From: Ocypus olens
Lineage: Eukaryota; Arthropoda; Insecta; Coleoptera; Staphylinidae
NCBI GenBank assembly: GCA_910593695.2
Contig: OU343062.1
Span: 27,444,531-27,508,530 of the forward strand
Reading direction: 5' to 3'
Length of the DNA stretch: 64,000 bases
The notes below the pieces were generated by a model, which saw only the letters and a list, made by a program, of their open reading frames with translations, searched no databases and had not been told where the DNA came from. This document shows, one piece after another, positions 43,684 to 55,553 of the stretch. Within the stretch, counting starts at the first letter, position 1; each line of letters opens with the position of its first letter. Position numbers and translations under genes: made by a program.

Positions 43684-43958
43684 TGTGAACCGTCATTGCG
43701 CTTTCTCGAACCGAACAAATAACACCACCCAAGGACGCACTTTATGCACTCGTAAGTCGCCCCGTCGTTCATATGGGTGCGAGACGAATTTTTGAAATAT
43801 TTTGACGGAATTCTATTATTCATTGTTCACAATAGAATTCCGTTTCAAAGAAATTACAAGTATCATAAATTGAAATCGTATATTAGCAATGACATTATAG
43901 AATTTACTTAATTATACATTTATCTTATTTAATAATTCAGCGGCTTATGGCCGCAACA
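43684..43958 (-). repeat. candidate solo/5' LTR
   Basis: On the minus strand it begins TGTTGCGGCCATAAGCCGC (43958) and ends GGTTCACA (43684), with TG...CA ends directly before a plausible primer-binding site. 275 bp. No second LTR or target duplication was found in the window, so the call rests on layout alone. Confidence 0.35.
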
Positions 43959-45019
43959 CCAATAAGAGCGAAAAAAGTGGTGAATATTTCTAAAACGAAC
44001 CGTGAATGTTTAAAATAGACTAAATCGATAGGTAAACATAAACAACACTATTTTTAAAGCAAATAACACAAAAAAAATCACAAGAAATCAAAATAATCAA
44101 AATGAGCACTGCACTGCATATTTCCCAGCGTTATCTTGGCATGGACGTAATACAAAAGGCGACATTTCTTACAAATATGTACAAAAATCCATTCGTAAGC
44201 ATTTCATAAACACTCTCATAAAGTACATATATTGTCTGTTCTAAGTAAAACGAATTAAATTATTAAGCTCAGTCAGAATTTGCATTCGACTATATTACAT
44301 TAAACTTCGTTATCTTTAACTAATATGTAAATTCACACAAAATTTTATCATACCAGCCAAAGAGTAATGCTATACTATCATGATATGTATCATTTCCTGT
44401 CAAATATTGATACATTTATTTCAACGAATATTACATTGTACATTTATTATTATTGATTACTACAAACAAATAATTTTATTGCAATTTCTGCAAATAATTA
44501 AAATCAGTTGTATTTTTGATACCGAATGGGATTAATTAAATTAAAATTTATTATCTGGTTTGATTATTATTTATCAAATTTAATTGAATTTATAAATTGT
44601 ATCATTTTTACGGATGGAGTTCTTGTATATTTATCGGTTATATATCAAATCGAACAATTATTTGATTCGGTTCTTCGTTTTGTCAAGAAAAAACTTAACT
44701 TTGATTATAAATGAATGGTTAAAATTATCTTAAGAACCAGGGCGGAACTGATTCACACACCATAAGGGTTTGCATTTTAAATTCTTAATATTCAAATATT
44801 GGGTCCCCAAATTATTTTAGAGAAAAAGTCTTCATGTGTTTCTTTCAGAGGAAAAAATACTGCATCCAACTATATCATTACTTACTCTTTTACTTTTCAC
44901 ACAAAGTGGAAATCGAATACCACCATTTTGGCAAAAATCGGTTTTTTTTGTTTTGTTTTCGGCGTTACGCCTGGCCTTGGTTCTATGACCATTAGCCATC
45001 ATCAAATGTTAAAAAGATA
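43959..45019. other. no supported gene
   Basis: Very AT-rich. Frames at 44526-44714 and 44799-45041 have no recognisable motif. Confidence 0.4.
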
Positions 45020-45021
45020 TA

Positions 45022-46556
45022 TACTGAAGGAAAAAAAATAAAACACTTAAAATTCGTGAAATTTTGACCATTTTCAAACCGCCATAACTCGGCGTATTTT
45101 CAATCGATTTTGATGAATCTTTGAGGGCGAAAAACTTTGAAGTGTTTTCTTTGAAGTAGTGCATGCAAAACTAAGCGTCAGCTCTTCAGCCCCCTCTAGC
45201 GCCCCTGTGAAAAAAAATGTTTTTTCTGGAAATCATGTCCAACTTTGACGATGTCTACGGAGTTGGAAATATTTTGTCGACTCGATCCACCATAAAGGCA
45301 TTAAAATATGATCAATTCTCTATGCAGTACTCAAAAAACGAAATTCCTACGACGATTTGGCACCAAGTTATGGGTTTTTGAAAGAAAGTGCATTTTGAGG
45401 TTTTTCGCACATGTGACTTTTCAACCAAATTTGATGATTCTTTCGGGAAAAAATCCCCCATTTTGGCTATACTTTAAGGGAGTAAACTCAGATTGGAATG
45501 ATCTCTTTTCGAACCCTTCAACCCCCGAACAAAAAAAACACGTTTTTGTGCAAAAAACGCCCAAATTTTTTACTCATAAGTCCAAAGTTTTTCGACGAAA
45601 TTGTTTTCGTTTTTACGAATGACATTTTCTTTGCATGTTCTATCAGGTATTCACGAAAATTCATTGTTTGCGCGAAATCATGAATATCGCATTTTGTACC
45701 TAAGAACTCCAATAACAAAAAACTTTATTTTAGGTCAAAAAAGGCTCACTTTAACGATCTCTGTAGGGTCGGAAAAAATGTAGGCCTGACTCACCCCCAT
45801 TCGTCCATTTTTTCATTCGTCCAATAAAAACAAACAAATTACACTGACGAAAAAAAATGAAAGGTAATTTTCAAATGGCCATAACTCGGCCTCTATCCAA
45901 CCGATGTCGACGATCTTTTGAGAAATCAAAAGCAAAATGTGTCCTCTTTGAGAGGGTTTATCCCCTATTCAAATAGAAGGCTCTACGCCCCTCCAAACGA
46001 AAAAATAAAAATACCCTAAAATGCACTTTTTTTAAACACCCATAACTTTGTGCCAAATCGCCGTAGGAACTTTGTTTTTGAGTCCTGCACAGGTAATTGA
46101 ACACATTTCAATGCCTTTTTGGTGGATAGAGTCGACACATTTTATCCAACTCGGTATACGTTACACAAAGTAGGACGTTTTTTTTTTGCCCAAAAACGTG
46201 TTTTTTTTTGTTTGGGGTTGAACGGTTCGAAAAGGTATCATTCCAATCTGAGTTTACCTTTCTAAAGTAGGGCCAAAATGAGATTTTTTCCCGAAAGAAT
46301 CATCAAATTTGGTTGAAAAGTCACTGGGTTAAGTTGCGAAAAACTTTAAACGTACTTGTTTCTCAAACACCCATAACTTGGTGCCAAATCGTCGTAGGAA
46401 CTTCGTTTTTCAAGTCCTGCAAGAGAATTGATTGACAAAATTTTTTCAACTCTGTAGACATCGTCAAATTTGGACATGGTTTCCTGAAAAAAACATTTTA
46501 TTTTCAAAGGGGTGCTAGAGAGGGGCGGAAAGGGTTAAGTTTAAGTTCGCATGCAC
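45022..46556. mobile_element. long-TIR element (family L1T), copy 2, right end truncated
   Basis: It starts TACTGAAGGAAAAAAAATAA after TA. Its left arm (45022 to about 45840) matches 21601-22043 plus 22551-22900, and its right arm (about 45880-46556) matches 27215-27610. It lacks the MITE and LINE found in copy 1 and so gives the empty sites. The last roughly 140 bp of the right end are missing. The two arms are inverted relative to each other for several hundred bp. Open frames across it are shadows of this repeat, not genes. Confidence 0.75.
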
Positions 46557-47080
46557 AAGGCGCTCACCTGTAGCCAGTACACCAACGGACCGCCCTTCAA
46601 AAATAGGTGTTCTATACCATTGCATTTGTTGGAAAAGTGTTTATTAGAATATGTAAAAATACACCGCGTGCAAAAACCATCAAATTTCGAAAAATAGTGT
46701 TGCTTCACTCCATTTGTTGCCGTCGTTTGAAACACACGTAAATTGGAGAGCTATATCTGTAGTGTTAATTGCGAACAAGAACCAAGTGATTGAATTGACC
46801 TTGAATATCCGTCACCGGCGGACACCATGGACATGTCCACGAATTCCGGGGGCCACTTTAAAACCTCAGAAAAAAAAACGCAGACAAGGCAGACCTAAGA
46901 AGATATAATCCGACAGATCTTCCACATCAGCAAGTGAGGTAACGCAAAGATCCAAACGCCCTCAATTAACCATTCCAACCGATAACGCTTTTTTAAACGC
47001 AATCAACCCACACCACTACAACTAACACAGAACGATCTTACAATCATACATATCACTTCAACACCACCACTGAACTAAGC
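46557..47080. other. unrecognised, somewhat GC-richer stretch
   Basis: The 64-residue frame at 46714-46908 ends with a basic KKKRRQGRPKKI AT-hook-like tail. It could be the start of the ORF1-like sequence downstream, but there is no continuous frame. Confidence 0.3.
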
Positions 47081-47083
47081 CGT

Positions 47084-47935
47084 TTGAATATGGTACAAAT
47101 ATGGTCAAAGCATCCCTTTGACAAAAATGCTTTAATTATAAAAACTAAATTAGGTTTCTTAATTAAAAGCAATTTCGAAAAACAACGCGTTATAAATGAG
47201 CTAAATACATTAAAAGTAGAAAACACGATCAGTAAATTCTCAGAGGCCTCAGCCGTCTCGCCAAGAGAAAAAAACGAGCGAAAGTGTTTCTGTTTCTTGT
47301 TAATTTGACCAATGCTCACACAGACATACAAAAGCAAATTTATTATTTGATTCCATCAAAAATGACAAGTATTTTATTTTTTATGGATTAAGATGTAAAA
47401 TATTTATTGAGTTAGATTCAAAATAAGATGGGTGACGATGATGTTGATTTGCAAGATGCTCAGCAAAAAGAGCAAGTTTTGTGTTGTAAACGCTCCAAGA
47501 ATTGGGGTCCGGGTCTATATGCTGTATTTGTTTGTTTCTTACCAGTTGTGCTGCGCAAATTAAAAAGTTCTGTGATGTTAAAGTACAGGAAAATGGTGAA
47601 ATAATCGAAGAAGTGGAGTTCAGTCCAGCCATGTTCAACGTGATCAAGGCTCTTGTAATCGAGCTGAGGGAAAATAATAAACACCTGAAATTCAAGATAG
47701 AAACATTGGAAGAAAAGGTATCATGTCAGAAAAATTACAGCAGAAACAAAACTCTGCGGTCTTAATTAATAATAAATCCAACCAGAAAATGGTGAATAAT
47801 CCATCCTCTCCATCAAGAGAATCATTTATGTCAAAGTTATTAGTAGCAGACATGTGGCCTCCCGGAGTAGCTGTTTGGGAATTTATACCGTACAAGAAAT
47901 CGATAAAAAAATACTGGAAATTTTCTGCGGCAACC
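47084..47935 (+). pseudogene. orphan LINE-type ORF1 remnant
   Basis: Pieces in order: HPFDKNALIIKTKLGFLIKS (47084-47308); then a cysteine-containing segment and a coiled coil (VIKALVIELRENNKHLKFKI, 47502-47765); then LLVADMWPPGVAVWEFIPYK (about 47840-47905). The last block resembles the 'WP.GV' endings of LINE ORF1 proteins. No ORF2 follows; the element stops before the Crypton-like repeat at 48186. Frames are broken between pieces. Confidence 0.45.
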
Positions 47936-48185
47936 AGCGGAAAAAACATCAACCATAGGGAATGCGAAATTTCTACAAAAGTAATTATCTTTGTATCACT
48001 TTGTATCACAACAACATTATTGAGAATTGTTCACGTGTGTGCGATCGTCCTGCAAGTATTAAGTGTTTTTTGATGGGAGGAACATAACCAAAATTGATTA
48101 TTTTTGGTGTGTTGTCTATTTTATGTAGTGGCTATGCGCTGTTAAAATCGCATGCTGATTGATTCATAGCATCCCTTACAAATGA

Positions 48186-48509
48186 TTTTTTTCCGCTACC
48201 GACAACGTAACTAAGCATTGCATCCATGGTTACAGGTACCGTAAGTGGCTGATAACATTCGTGGTGTTTGTTGTCCTTGACGACGGAACTTAATTTTTTA
48301 CTTACGGACCTGGGAAAATAATAAACAGAAACGTAACGCTCCAACATATAGGCGAGCAACACATTTTCGTCTATACCTATAGCATCGGCATTCTTTTTAC
48401 ATGGCCACTGCTTAAAAGAGTCGTAACAGAACACATACCTTTTTCGATTTTGTCGGTAACAGATTCTAACACGCAATATTCGCAGCTTCGTTTGTATCCA
48501 TGCCCGCAA
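48186..48509 (-). pseudogene. Crypton-like recombinase N-terminal fragment
   Basis: The minus-strand frame has RKRYVFCYDSFKQW, CKKNADAIGIDENVLLAYML and ER. In an overlapping frame upstream it reads MDTNEAANIAC. Compare the recombinase at 39249: ADAASAKIL...ERYDKQYTAFCEWRK...LNQDMILAFIYEQ. The order 'AA..(A)..L...(K/S)..RY...Y..F..W...K......E(N/D).(V/I)LA(Y/F)..E' is the same. GTCCGTAAGT after the fragment could be a splice donor. No catalytic domain follows. The relationship is my alignment by eye. Confidence 0.45.
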
Positions 48510-48822
48510 AAACTGTCACTGAATTGACACAAACAAACAAAATTCGACGTTGTTTTCTCGGTTGCTGGGCTGCCATAGAACGCATAGGTGACTATAAACA
48601 TTTGAATCCCAAATGTTACAAGCCGTATTTTAGAATATTTTCTGATCTTTTTTAAGTATTATATTTCCGGTAGCGGAAAAAAATTAATAAGCAACACGGA
48701 ACGTAATGACAATTAACATTTTCGGCTGGCGACGAGCCTCGGCTCCGCCTCGGTTCGTATTCGCCTACCTCAAATGTTAATACGTCCTTACGTTCCTTGT
48801 TGCTTAAATAACTATTAAATCA
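48186..48822 (-). mobile_element. short Crypton-derived element (family K), copy 1
   Basis: It matches 57699-58312 in inverse orientation over about 600 bp. One end is TTTTTTCCGCTACCGACAAC (48186); an inverted TTTTTCCGCTACCGGAAAT lies at about 48687-48668 on the minus strand, so about 500 bp are bracketed by CCGCTACCG inverted repeats. Beyond it is a 100-bp hairpin, GCAACAAGGAACGTAAGGA facing CATTACGTTCCGTGTTGC, around a GCCGAGGCGGAGCCGAGGCT core. The bracketed part encodes a recombinase-like fragment. Confidence 0.65.
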
Positions 48823-49095
48823 TTCACTACCAACTGCACAGCTGAGTTTATTGAATCGGTATCGAGTTTTTTTTACGGCACTTTTGATTCATATTTCAAC
48901 GCTGTTTATTAACTCTTAAATAAAAGTAATTTATCCTTACCTGCCCTTTGTTTCTTTTATGTATAATCCGTGGTCTGTTCTGTATTGTGATAAGTTTGTC
49001 ACTGTGAAGGACCGTGCAGTGTGAAGAGTGCCCCTGTGTATTTATCCTTAATCCATAATCATTTCAAACCGCGTTAATTGTATCAATTAAGAAAT

Positions 49096-49875
49096 ATGCC
49101 TAATAAAAAACCTACCAAGCCTAAATTAGAAAATATAAATTATGATAATACTACCCTGGCTGATCTGATGGATGCAGTATTGTCCTTGCAAAAATCGGTT
49201 GATAAATTATCTAGTGATAGCAATGAACTACGTAAAGAAAATGCTGAGCTAAAAACACTTTCACTTCAATTGGATGACATCCGCAAGGAAAATGTTAGTT
49301 TAAAAGAGTCCTTAAGGGATCTTTCTGAGAAATTGAATTTACTTGAAGTAAATCTCAACAGCCCAAAAAATGGAGTCAAATCGTCATGCACATCTGAGAA
49401 TTCGACGGTAGAATTTACTGGAAAATAATACAGGAGATTGCCGAATGTGAATACAGGAAATATAATATTATTATTTATGTCTGAATCCAACTCTAAATCT
49501 CGCCAGGAGCAGTCTGATATGGATATCATCAGTGCTAAGGAAATACTTGGTGTACTAGAAGTTCAACAGGAGAATATCAAACCTATCAGACTTGGAAAAT
49601 ATGACGCTTCTTGTCCAAATAGGAAACGTCCACTAAAAATAAGACTTTCCAGTGAATCTTTAGTTTTCACTGCAATCCGTAACATTAGCAAACTCCGACA
49701 TGGTCAAATTTTCAAAGACGTATACATCTCAAGGGATCAAACACCGTACCAATCGGAGTTCTATCGTAAAGTCAAAAGTGATTTACTTCAAAGGACGGCT
49801 GCTGGAGAAACACATATAAAAATTAAATACATCCGAGGTGTACCAACTATTACGAAGAATAACTCGGAAAATTAA
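49096..49875 (+). pseudogene. LINE LD ORF1 (coiled coil + RNA-binding), one frameshift
   Basis: The ATG at 49096 opens MPNKKPTKPKLENINYDN and a long coiled coil (LMDAVLSLQKSVDKLSSDSN, LRKENAELKTLS, LRDLSEKLNLLEVNL). The frame ends at a TAA at 49426-49428. In another frame it continues SAKEILGVLEVQQENIKPIR, CPNRKRPLKIRLSSES and LLQRTAAGETHIKIKYIRG to 49875. That second part has the layout of the RRM plus C-terminal domain of L1-type ORF1 proteins ('RLG.....RPLK...', 'G....IK...G.P.I'). It would bind and chaperone LINE RNA. No PHD finger is present, unlike the ORF1s at 22950 and 34740. Confidence 0.7.
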
Positions 49876-52800
49876 ATTTGACCCGAAGCAATAATATTAA
49901 CCTTAATATATATTATCAAAATGTTCGTGGAATTAGATCTAAAACACATTTATTTTATACCAATTCTTATAACTCAATGTTTGATTTTATATTTTTAACT
50001 GAAACCTGGTTAAACGATTCAGTAAATAAATCGGTTATTTAATAGTATTTAAAGTATTTAATAGTAGTTACGGTGTTGTGCGTAGTGATAGAAACTTTTT
50101 GTCAACCCAGCGAACAACTGGTGGTGGAGTTCTAATGGCGTTTGCGGATGGAATCTTTTTTTAATGTGTCGATACCACCCGTATTGAAACTTTAGTGCCA
50201 TTAATTGATTTCATTCTATGCAAATGTAATTATAATTCTTTTATATTTTATTAAATTGTTATATATGTTCCCCCGACACTACTTGTGAAATGCTAGATAC
50301 ATTTTTGGAGGAAATAGAATTACTAATTCTTAAAAATCCTGTGATAACTATTGGTGATTTAAATATACCGGGTTTTGGAAACTGAGATTCAATCGCATAA
50401 TCCTAAAGTTCTTTCGCTTGTTAATTTTATGAATGTCTTAGAACTCTGTCAATTTAATAATGTTAGGAACACTAATAATAGCTTGCTCGATTTAGTTTTA
50501 TGTAATTTTGACTGTAAAATCAATTTAGAACACGATACGTTTCCATTTATTAATGAGGATCAACATCATCCTGCCTAATCAGCATTAATCGAAGTGAAAA
50601 CATTTAGCAAGCCAGAATCCTGCCCTACTAATATTAATAAGAGGTATAGCTTTAGAAAAGCCAATTATATAGAGTTATATAACTATTTAAACAATATTGA
50701 TTGGTCGTTCTTAGAATCCTGTAACTCGGCTAATGTGGCAGTCAATGAATTTTAGAATATTTTATATAATGTTCTCGATAAGCATGTTCCATTTTATAAT
50801 GTAAACGAAACTAACCGCTTTCCTCCATGGTTTACTGGAGAAATTATAAGGAATGTTATATTGAAAGTCCACTATCATCGAAAATGGAAATCCACAAATT
50901 CTTCATTTTATCGCTCCGAGTTTCAAAGATTGCGAAACCTCACAAAATCTCAAATTTCCAATGCCTACAAGTCTTACATATCCAAAATTGAGCGAAATCT
51001 TAGGAATAAACCTAAAGACATTTGAAACTTTGTTCGACAGAAGAAAGATAATTCAAGAATTCATTCTCAGATAATTCATGAAGATAGGAAGCTTTCTTCA
51101 CCACAAGAAATTATTAACGATTTTTCCGGAGTCTTCTCCCAAGCATACTTTTCTAAAGACACATCCATAACTGTTACAGATATATATTCTGATAAAGAAT
51201 CATTCTCTGTGTGTAATATTTCTGAGACTAATATTATTAAGAGTATAAATAGATTAAAAAATTCACCTATTTATGGTGATGATACCTAGCTTCCTTGCAA
51301 AAAACTGTAAACACATATTTGTCAAACCCCTAACTACCATATTTAATTTAGCTCTCCACACAGCAACTTTTCCGAATTTATAGAAGACTGCAGTCATAAA
51401 TCCAATCTTCAAAAAAGGAGACACCGCCGCGATGTTTAACCATAGGCCAATTGCTATTTTGTCTAACTTTGCCAAAGTGTTTGAGCATGTCATCTATAAT
51501 TTTATTTATTATCACTTGCACAAATATATCTCTCCCTACCAACATGGGTTTTTATCAGGCTAATCAACGATTACTAATTTGGCAGTTATTACTCAATATA
51601 TAGCTGAGTCTATTGATAAACAGCAACAGACGGACGTTATTTATACTGATTTCAGTCGTGCATTTGATACCATCGATCATAATATTTTATTAAAGAAACT
51701 TAGCACTTTCGGATTCACTTCCCAATTACTAAAATTTGTAGCATCGTACCTTGAAGACAGACAGAATTACGTTTATTACAATGGGTTTAAGTCATATATA
51801 TTTCATAGCTCATCTGGTGTTCCACAGGGGTCAAACTTGGGGCCGTTGCTCTTTATATTGTTTATAAATGACCTAGTAACCTCGATTTCGTGCCCTGTCT
51901 TATATACATAAGACAAATACAAATATATACAATTAATTGCTAAATTAGAAACAACCTTACTTGTTGCAGAAAGCATTAAATATATTCAATAAAATGAAAT
52001 GTAGCCTGAATATATAAATTTTTAACTTGTTCGTAACTCTGCAAGCAAAATTAAGTCTTACTAAAACTATAAACAAATAACTTATTAAAACAACTACTTC
52101 CCTGGCTAGTGCCACGCCGGATATTGAATGATAGAAAAGAAATTTGCATGTTATTACTAGTACTACTAGCGAAATAACATTGGTTTAAGATCGTTTATTT
52201 CTACCCACAGGACTAACTAGAAAATTAAACTAAATTGAATTTGATGGCATTTTACTTAATTTTTACATATTTTAGGGTTCAGTTTTATAGTTTAAAGTTT
52301 TCAAATTCATTATAATATTCATGGCACCCCTCTTAAAGTAAATACGCAGATAAGGGATCTTGGTGTATTATTTGATTACCATCTAAATTTTATTGATCAT
52401 ATAAACAATATCTCTGCATCTGCCTTTAAGATTTTAGGGTTTTTAATGCGTACTTCTAAATACTTTACTGATTTAGTTGTATTGAAAACATTGTATTATG
52501 CACTTGTTAGAAGTAAGTTAGAATATGCTTCTATTATGTGGTATCCTTATTATAACAATGCTTCTTAAAATTGAACGTGTCCTAAGATGATTTTTAAAAT
52601 TTTTATCTTATAAAATGGACGGCATATATCCAGACAGATCCATCGATTATCAGAGCTTGTTGAATGAGCATAATTTCGTGTCATTATCAATTTGCCGGGA
52701 GAAATACAGTGCTTTGTTTATATTTAAGTTATTGAAAAATACCATAGACTGTCCACTGCTGCTTTCCCAAATAAATTTAAATATTCCTTGTTTACCATCT

Positions 52801-52890
52801 CGCTATTCCAACGCTTTTTGTAAACCCTATAGCCAGAACAAATATTTTGCGCCAATCATCATTAGTACATATGAGCACCAATGGAAATAA
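49876..52890 (+). pseudogene. LINE LD ORF2: endonuclease + RT, many lesions
   Basis: Endonuclease pieces: YYQNVRGIRSKTHLFY, FIFLTETWLNDSVN (49900-50030), TIGDLNIPGFGN (about 50350) and FNNVRNTNNSLLDLVLCNFD (50440-50520). RT pieces: NHRPIAILSNFAKVFEHV (about 51440), QHGFLSG, VIYTDFSRAFDTIDHNILL (51630-51690), SSGVPQGSNLGPLLFILFIN (51815-51875). The catalytic YADD should follow at about 51900 but reads LYT-stop-D and is then cut by the R1 repeat. The C-terminus resumes QIRDLGVLFDYHLNFIDHIN (52340) and RSKLEYASIMWYPYY, ending by 52890. Several stops and frameshifts make it dead. Confidence 0.75.
51930..52318 (-). repeat. interspersed repeat family R1, copy inserted in LINE LD
   Basis: Inverse of the main block of 56185-56650: GCCACGCCGGATATTGAATG, AACATTGGTTTAAGATCG and CCCACAGGACTAACTAG are all present inverted there. 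A further stretch (GGCATTTTACTTAATTTTTA...TTTAAAGTTTTCAAATTCAT) is in the same orientation as in the other copy. The two parts are therefore arranged head to head here. It separates the RT core from its C-terminus. Confidence 0.6.
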
Positions 52891-53159
52891 GTTATATAAT
52901 GATATTTTTATTGGTGATCATTGTTAACCAATTTATAGCTTGTTTCATCCTATTTTCTAAAATTTAATTATATGTATATTACATTATAAGTATATTTATA
53001 AGCTTTATTTTTTGTTGGTCACTAATTTTATTAGTTTTTTTTTGCACACTTTGTATATCCAAGTATTGGTATTTCGTTTGGGCAATAAATAATAATTATT
53101 ATTATTATTTGTTCCATACGAAACAAGGATCATGAACTGGAAACATATATTACTTCAAA

Positions 53160-53612
53160 TAACCTGGACATAGTATCAGTCAATTAACATTGGTTGCGGC
53201 AGGAAGAGATGGATTTAATTCAAATAGGAGGATATACAGTGTTTAGTGCTTTTGCCAGGACGACTAGTATACATAGAGGGACATTAATATTGGCTAGGGA
53301 CGGACACACTTCAATATAAAAACTTACCCTATATTGATAGTTTTTCTATTGAAATGTCATGTGTATTGATAAAAAACTGTGATACTATATTCATTTCTGT
53401 TTATAGATCCCCATTGGGGGATGTTTAATTATTTTTAAATACAATAACTAACTTTTTAAGAGAGTTAGATAATTTAAAAAAATACGTAATAGTATTTGGA
53501 GATTTTGACATTGATTTTAATACTCAATCTAGGCTTAAATGAACATTCTGTGATATTATCAAAAGCTTTAACTTTGAATATATAGTTCATGATAACACTC
53601 GGGTAACTCCGC
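53160..53612 (+). pseudogene. LINE LE endonuclease fragment
   Basis: Readable motifs: YTVFSAFARTTSIHRGTLIL, IFISVYRSPLGDV, then after a stop FLRELDNLKKYVIVFGDFDI (GDF-D, catalytic region) and FNFEYIVHDNTRVTP ('TRVTP'). Stops and a broken start make it non-functional. The next expected block (C-D-N-F of the family) is missing because of the insertion at 53613. Confidence 0.65.
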
Positions 53613-54690
53613 TGATCTATTACCGTTTACTTTTGTCCGACCGGTTTCACGTGTTTCGCGTCAGTTTTTGTGTTTTTAGCCAGTTATTACTCACATTGTA
53701 AGTGTAAGAATGGTTTTTTTAAAGAACTCATCCCGCGATTTTCGAGGAAATAGGTACTTCATTTTTGACTATGGTTATATACCCTGCACTAGTGCGGCAT
53801 CATTTTCGCCCCCAAGAAATGGAAAAGGTTGAGTTTGAGAGCATCAACGCTTGTGGAAAAATAATCCAAAATTAACGTACATAAAGTTTTAATACAAGAG
53901 GCTTTCAAATCTGCTGCCGTTGTACATAAAATTGTCGATTCATTGGGTAAGAATGGCGCAAGTAATTGCAGTATGGAATCAAATCAGAAACATTTATTAT
54001 ATTTAGGTTTGTTTAGAAGTACTTTGTTTCGCAAAATTAGGGAGTATAAGAAGATTGGGGCAGTAACAATTCCTAAACGTCCTGAAAGATGTCCGACGAC
54101 CGAAGATATCCACAATGAAATCGGAAATGTTTTGATGTGCAAAAAATTGTACATAACTTTTTCTTCAAAAATTAAATGAAATTTTAATTGAATTAAAGGA
54201 TATAGATGACCTGAGAAAGACTTCCCATTGAACATTATATACCTTTATGAAAGATATTAATTTTAAGTAAGTTATAATATGTTTTTAAATATCAAATTTA
54301 TTTTATTTCATAAAATTATATTTCACGATAATCTAGTTATTTATATTTGAGACCTTTATACATAATTATATGTATTTTTAAATATACCTAATACTTTAAT
54401 CCACTTTATATGCAAATAAAATATATACATAGGTTTCTCAGTGTGCCCCTAAATTCTTTAGAGGGTTTCATACTTATTTTAATTAATATTTTAATATTAC
54501 ATACTAAATCATTGACTATATAGTCAAGAAAGTTTGCCTAAAATTTATTTATGTATTGTTATAATTATTGAATGAATGTTATGGGTAAACGAATTTTAAA
54601 TAATTTGAATTTTACCGCCAAAACATTTCTGGTTACTTTTCTAGTTACTTTTAATAGTGTAAATGTGCCTTTCGTTCGCCAGGTTATTAA
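53613..54690. mobile_element. insertion in LINE LE, contains a transposase-like HTH scrap
   Basis: Defined by the interruption between TRVTP (53612) and NCDSKLSMLEPYVSDDCGI (from about 54700). It holds a frame at 53943-54179 with LYLGLFRSTLFRKIREYKKI followed by GAVTIPKRPERCPTTEDI, which looks like a helix-turn-helix plus linker of a mariner-like transposase. No matching TIRs or duplication could be found at its edges, so the boundaries are approximate. Confidence 0.45.
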
Positions 54691-54699
54691 ATGAGGTAT

Positions 54700-55430
54700 A
54701 GTTAATCGTAACTGTGACAGTAAGCTCAGCATGCTAGAGCCTTACGTGTCGGATGATTGTGGCATCATTTTAAGTGTAGCTACAAATATAGTTAACCCAA
54801 ATAATAACACGTGTATTCCCACTAGATCATTAACTATCAAAAACCTAGAGAAGTTAAAGGAGGCATGTTTACTGAGCGATTATTCTCATATTCTACTGTG
54901 CAATGATCCACTGATGTGTTATGATATATTTCACGATATTTTAATGCGTAATTTTAATAATAGCTGTCCCTTAACAATCCAAAAGTGCAAACAAATAAGA
55001 TTACAAACTAAATATTGCAGCAAAAAAAAGCATATACAGAGAATAAAATTGTATCCTCAATTCATAAATCTAAGCAAATGTGGCAGATTATTAACCAGTT
55101 GAACAACAATAAAATAACTACAGTTCTGATTTAACATCTAATGATTTTCAAAAACAATTTATTGAGACTATTGATCAACTTATCGGTAATCTACAACCAC
55201 GAAATGACTATGTTAAATTGCTAAACAATCATAAAGCATCATCTATTTAATCGATTTTTATGTCACCGAAAAACAGCGAGGAAGTAAAACATATAATAAC
55301 ACATCTTAAAAACTACCCAACGTCAGACCTTGCACTAACGGGTGTAGGTGTGGTAGGCTGCTCAAGAAAAGTAAATGTGCAAATTGCCACTTATGTGTTC
55401 AATCGTATTTCTTTGCGTAGCACTTTACAG
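54700..55430 (+). pseudogene. LINE LE ORF2, linker between endonuclease and RT
   Basis: MLEPYVSDDCGIILSV is the 'SDH' end of the endonuclease, with Asp-Asp in place of the usual Asp-His. SLTIKNLEKLKEACLLSDYS and FNNSCPLTIQKCKQIRLQ form the linker. Then, after frame changes, MSPKNSEEVKHIITHLKNYP, the block just before the RT palm. It ends at 55430. Confidence 0.65.
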
Positions 55431-55553
55431 AAGATAGTTTAAGTTTTTCGCCCTGAAAGATTCATCAAAATCGATTAAAAATACGCCGAGTTATGGCGGT
55501 TTGAAAATAATCGAAATGTCACGAATTTCATTTTTGTTTTGCACTAGTATATC
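55430..55553. repeat. long-TIR element (family L1T), copy 3, right-end fragment
   Basis: AAGATTCATCAAAATCGATT followed by AATACGCCGAGTTATGGCGG matches 27645-27749 closely. It ends TTTTGTTTTGCACTAG then TA. Only about 120 bp of the family is present. Confidence 0.7.

Larger units (their letters stand above)
48900..53109 (+). mobile_element. LINE (family LD), decayed, interrupted by repeat R1
   Basis: Plus-strand order: 5' leader (about 48900-49095), ORF1 in two frames (49096-49875), ORF2 endonuclease (49876-50600), RT (50600-51920), an R1 repeat insertion (about 51930-52318), RT C-terminus (52320-52890), 3' UTR and an AATAATTATTATTATTATT tail ending about 53109. The 5' edge adjoins the Crypton-derived repeat. 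Confidence 0.75.
53110..55430 (+). mobile_element. LINE (family LE), 5'- and 3'-truncated, with internal insertion
   Basis: The endonuclease part (53160-53612) and the post-endonuclease linker (54690-55430) belong to one ORF2, separated by about 1.08 kb of unrelated DNA. No RT core is present: the LINE stops at about 55430, where a long-TIR fragment begins. Confidence 0.65.

Noticed and set aside
45308..45783. Frames of 60-104 residues
   Set aside because: They fall inside long-TIR repeat copy 2 and are not conserved as protein in copy 1.
49438..49875. Independent gene of 145 residues
   Set aside because: It is the frameshifted second half of LINE LD ORF1, directly before an endonuclease reading.
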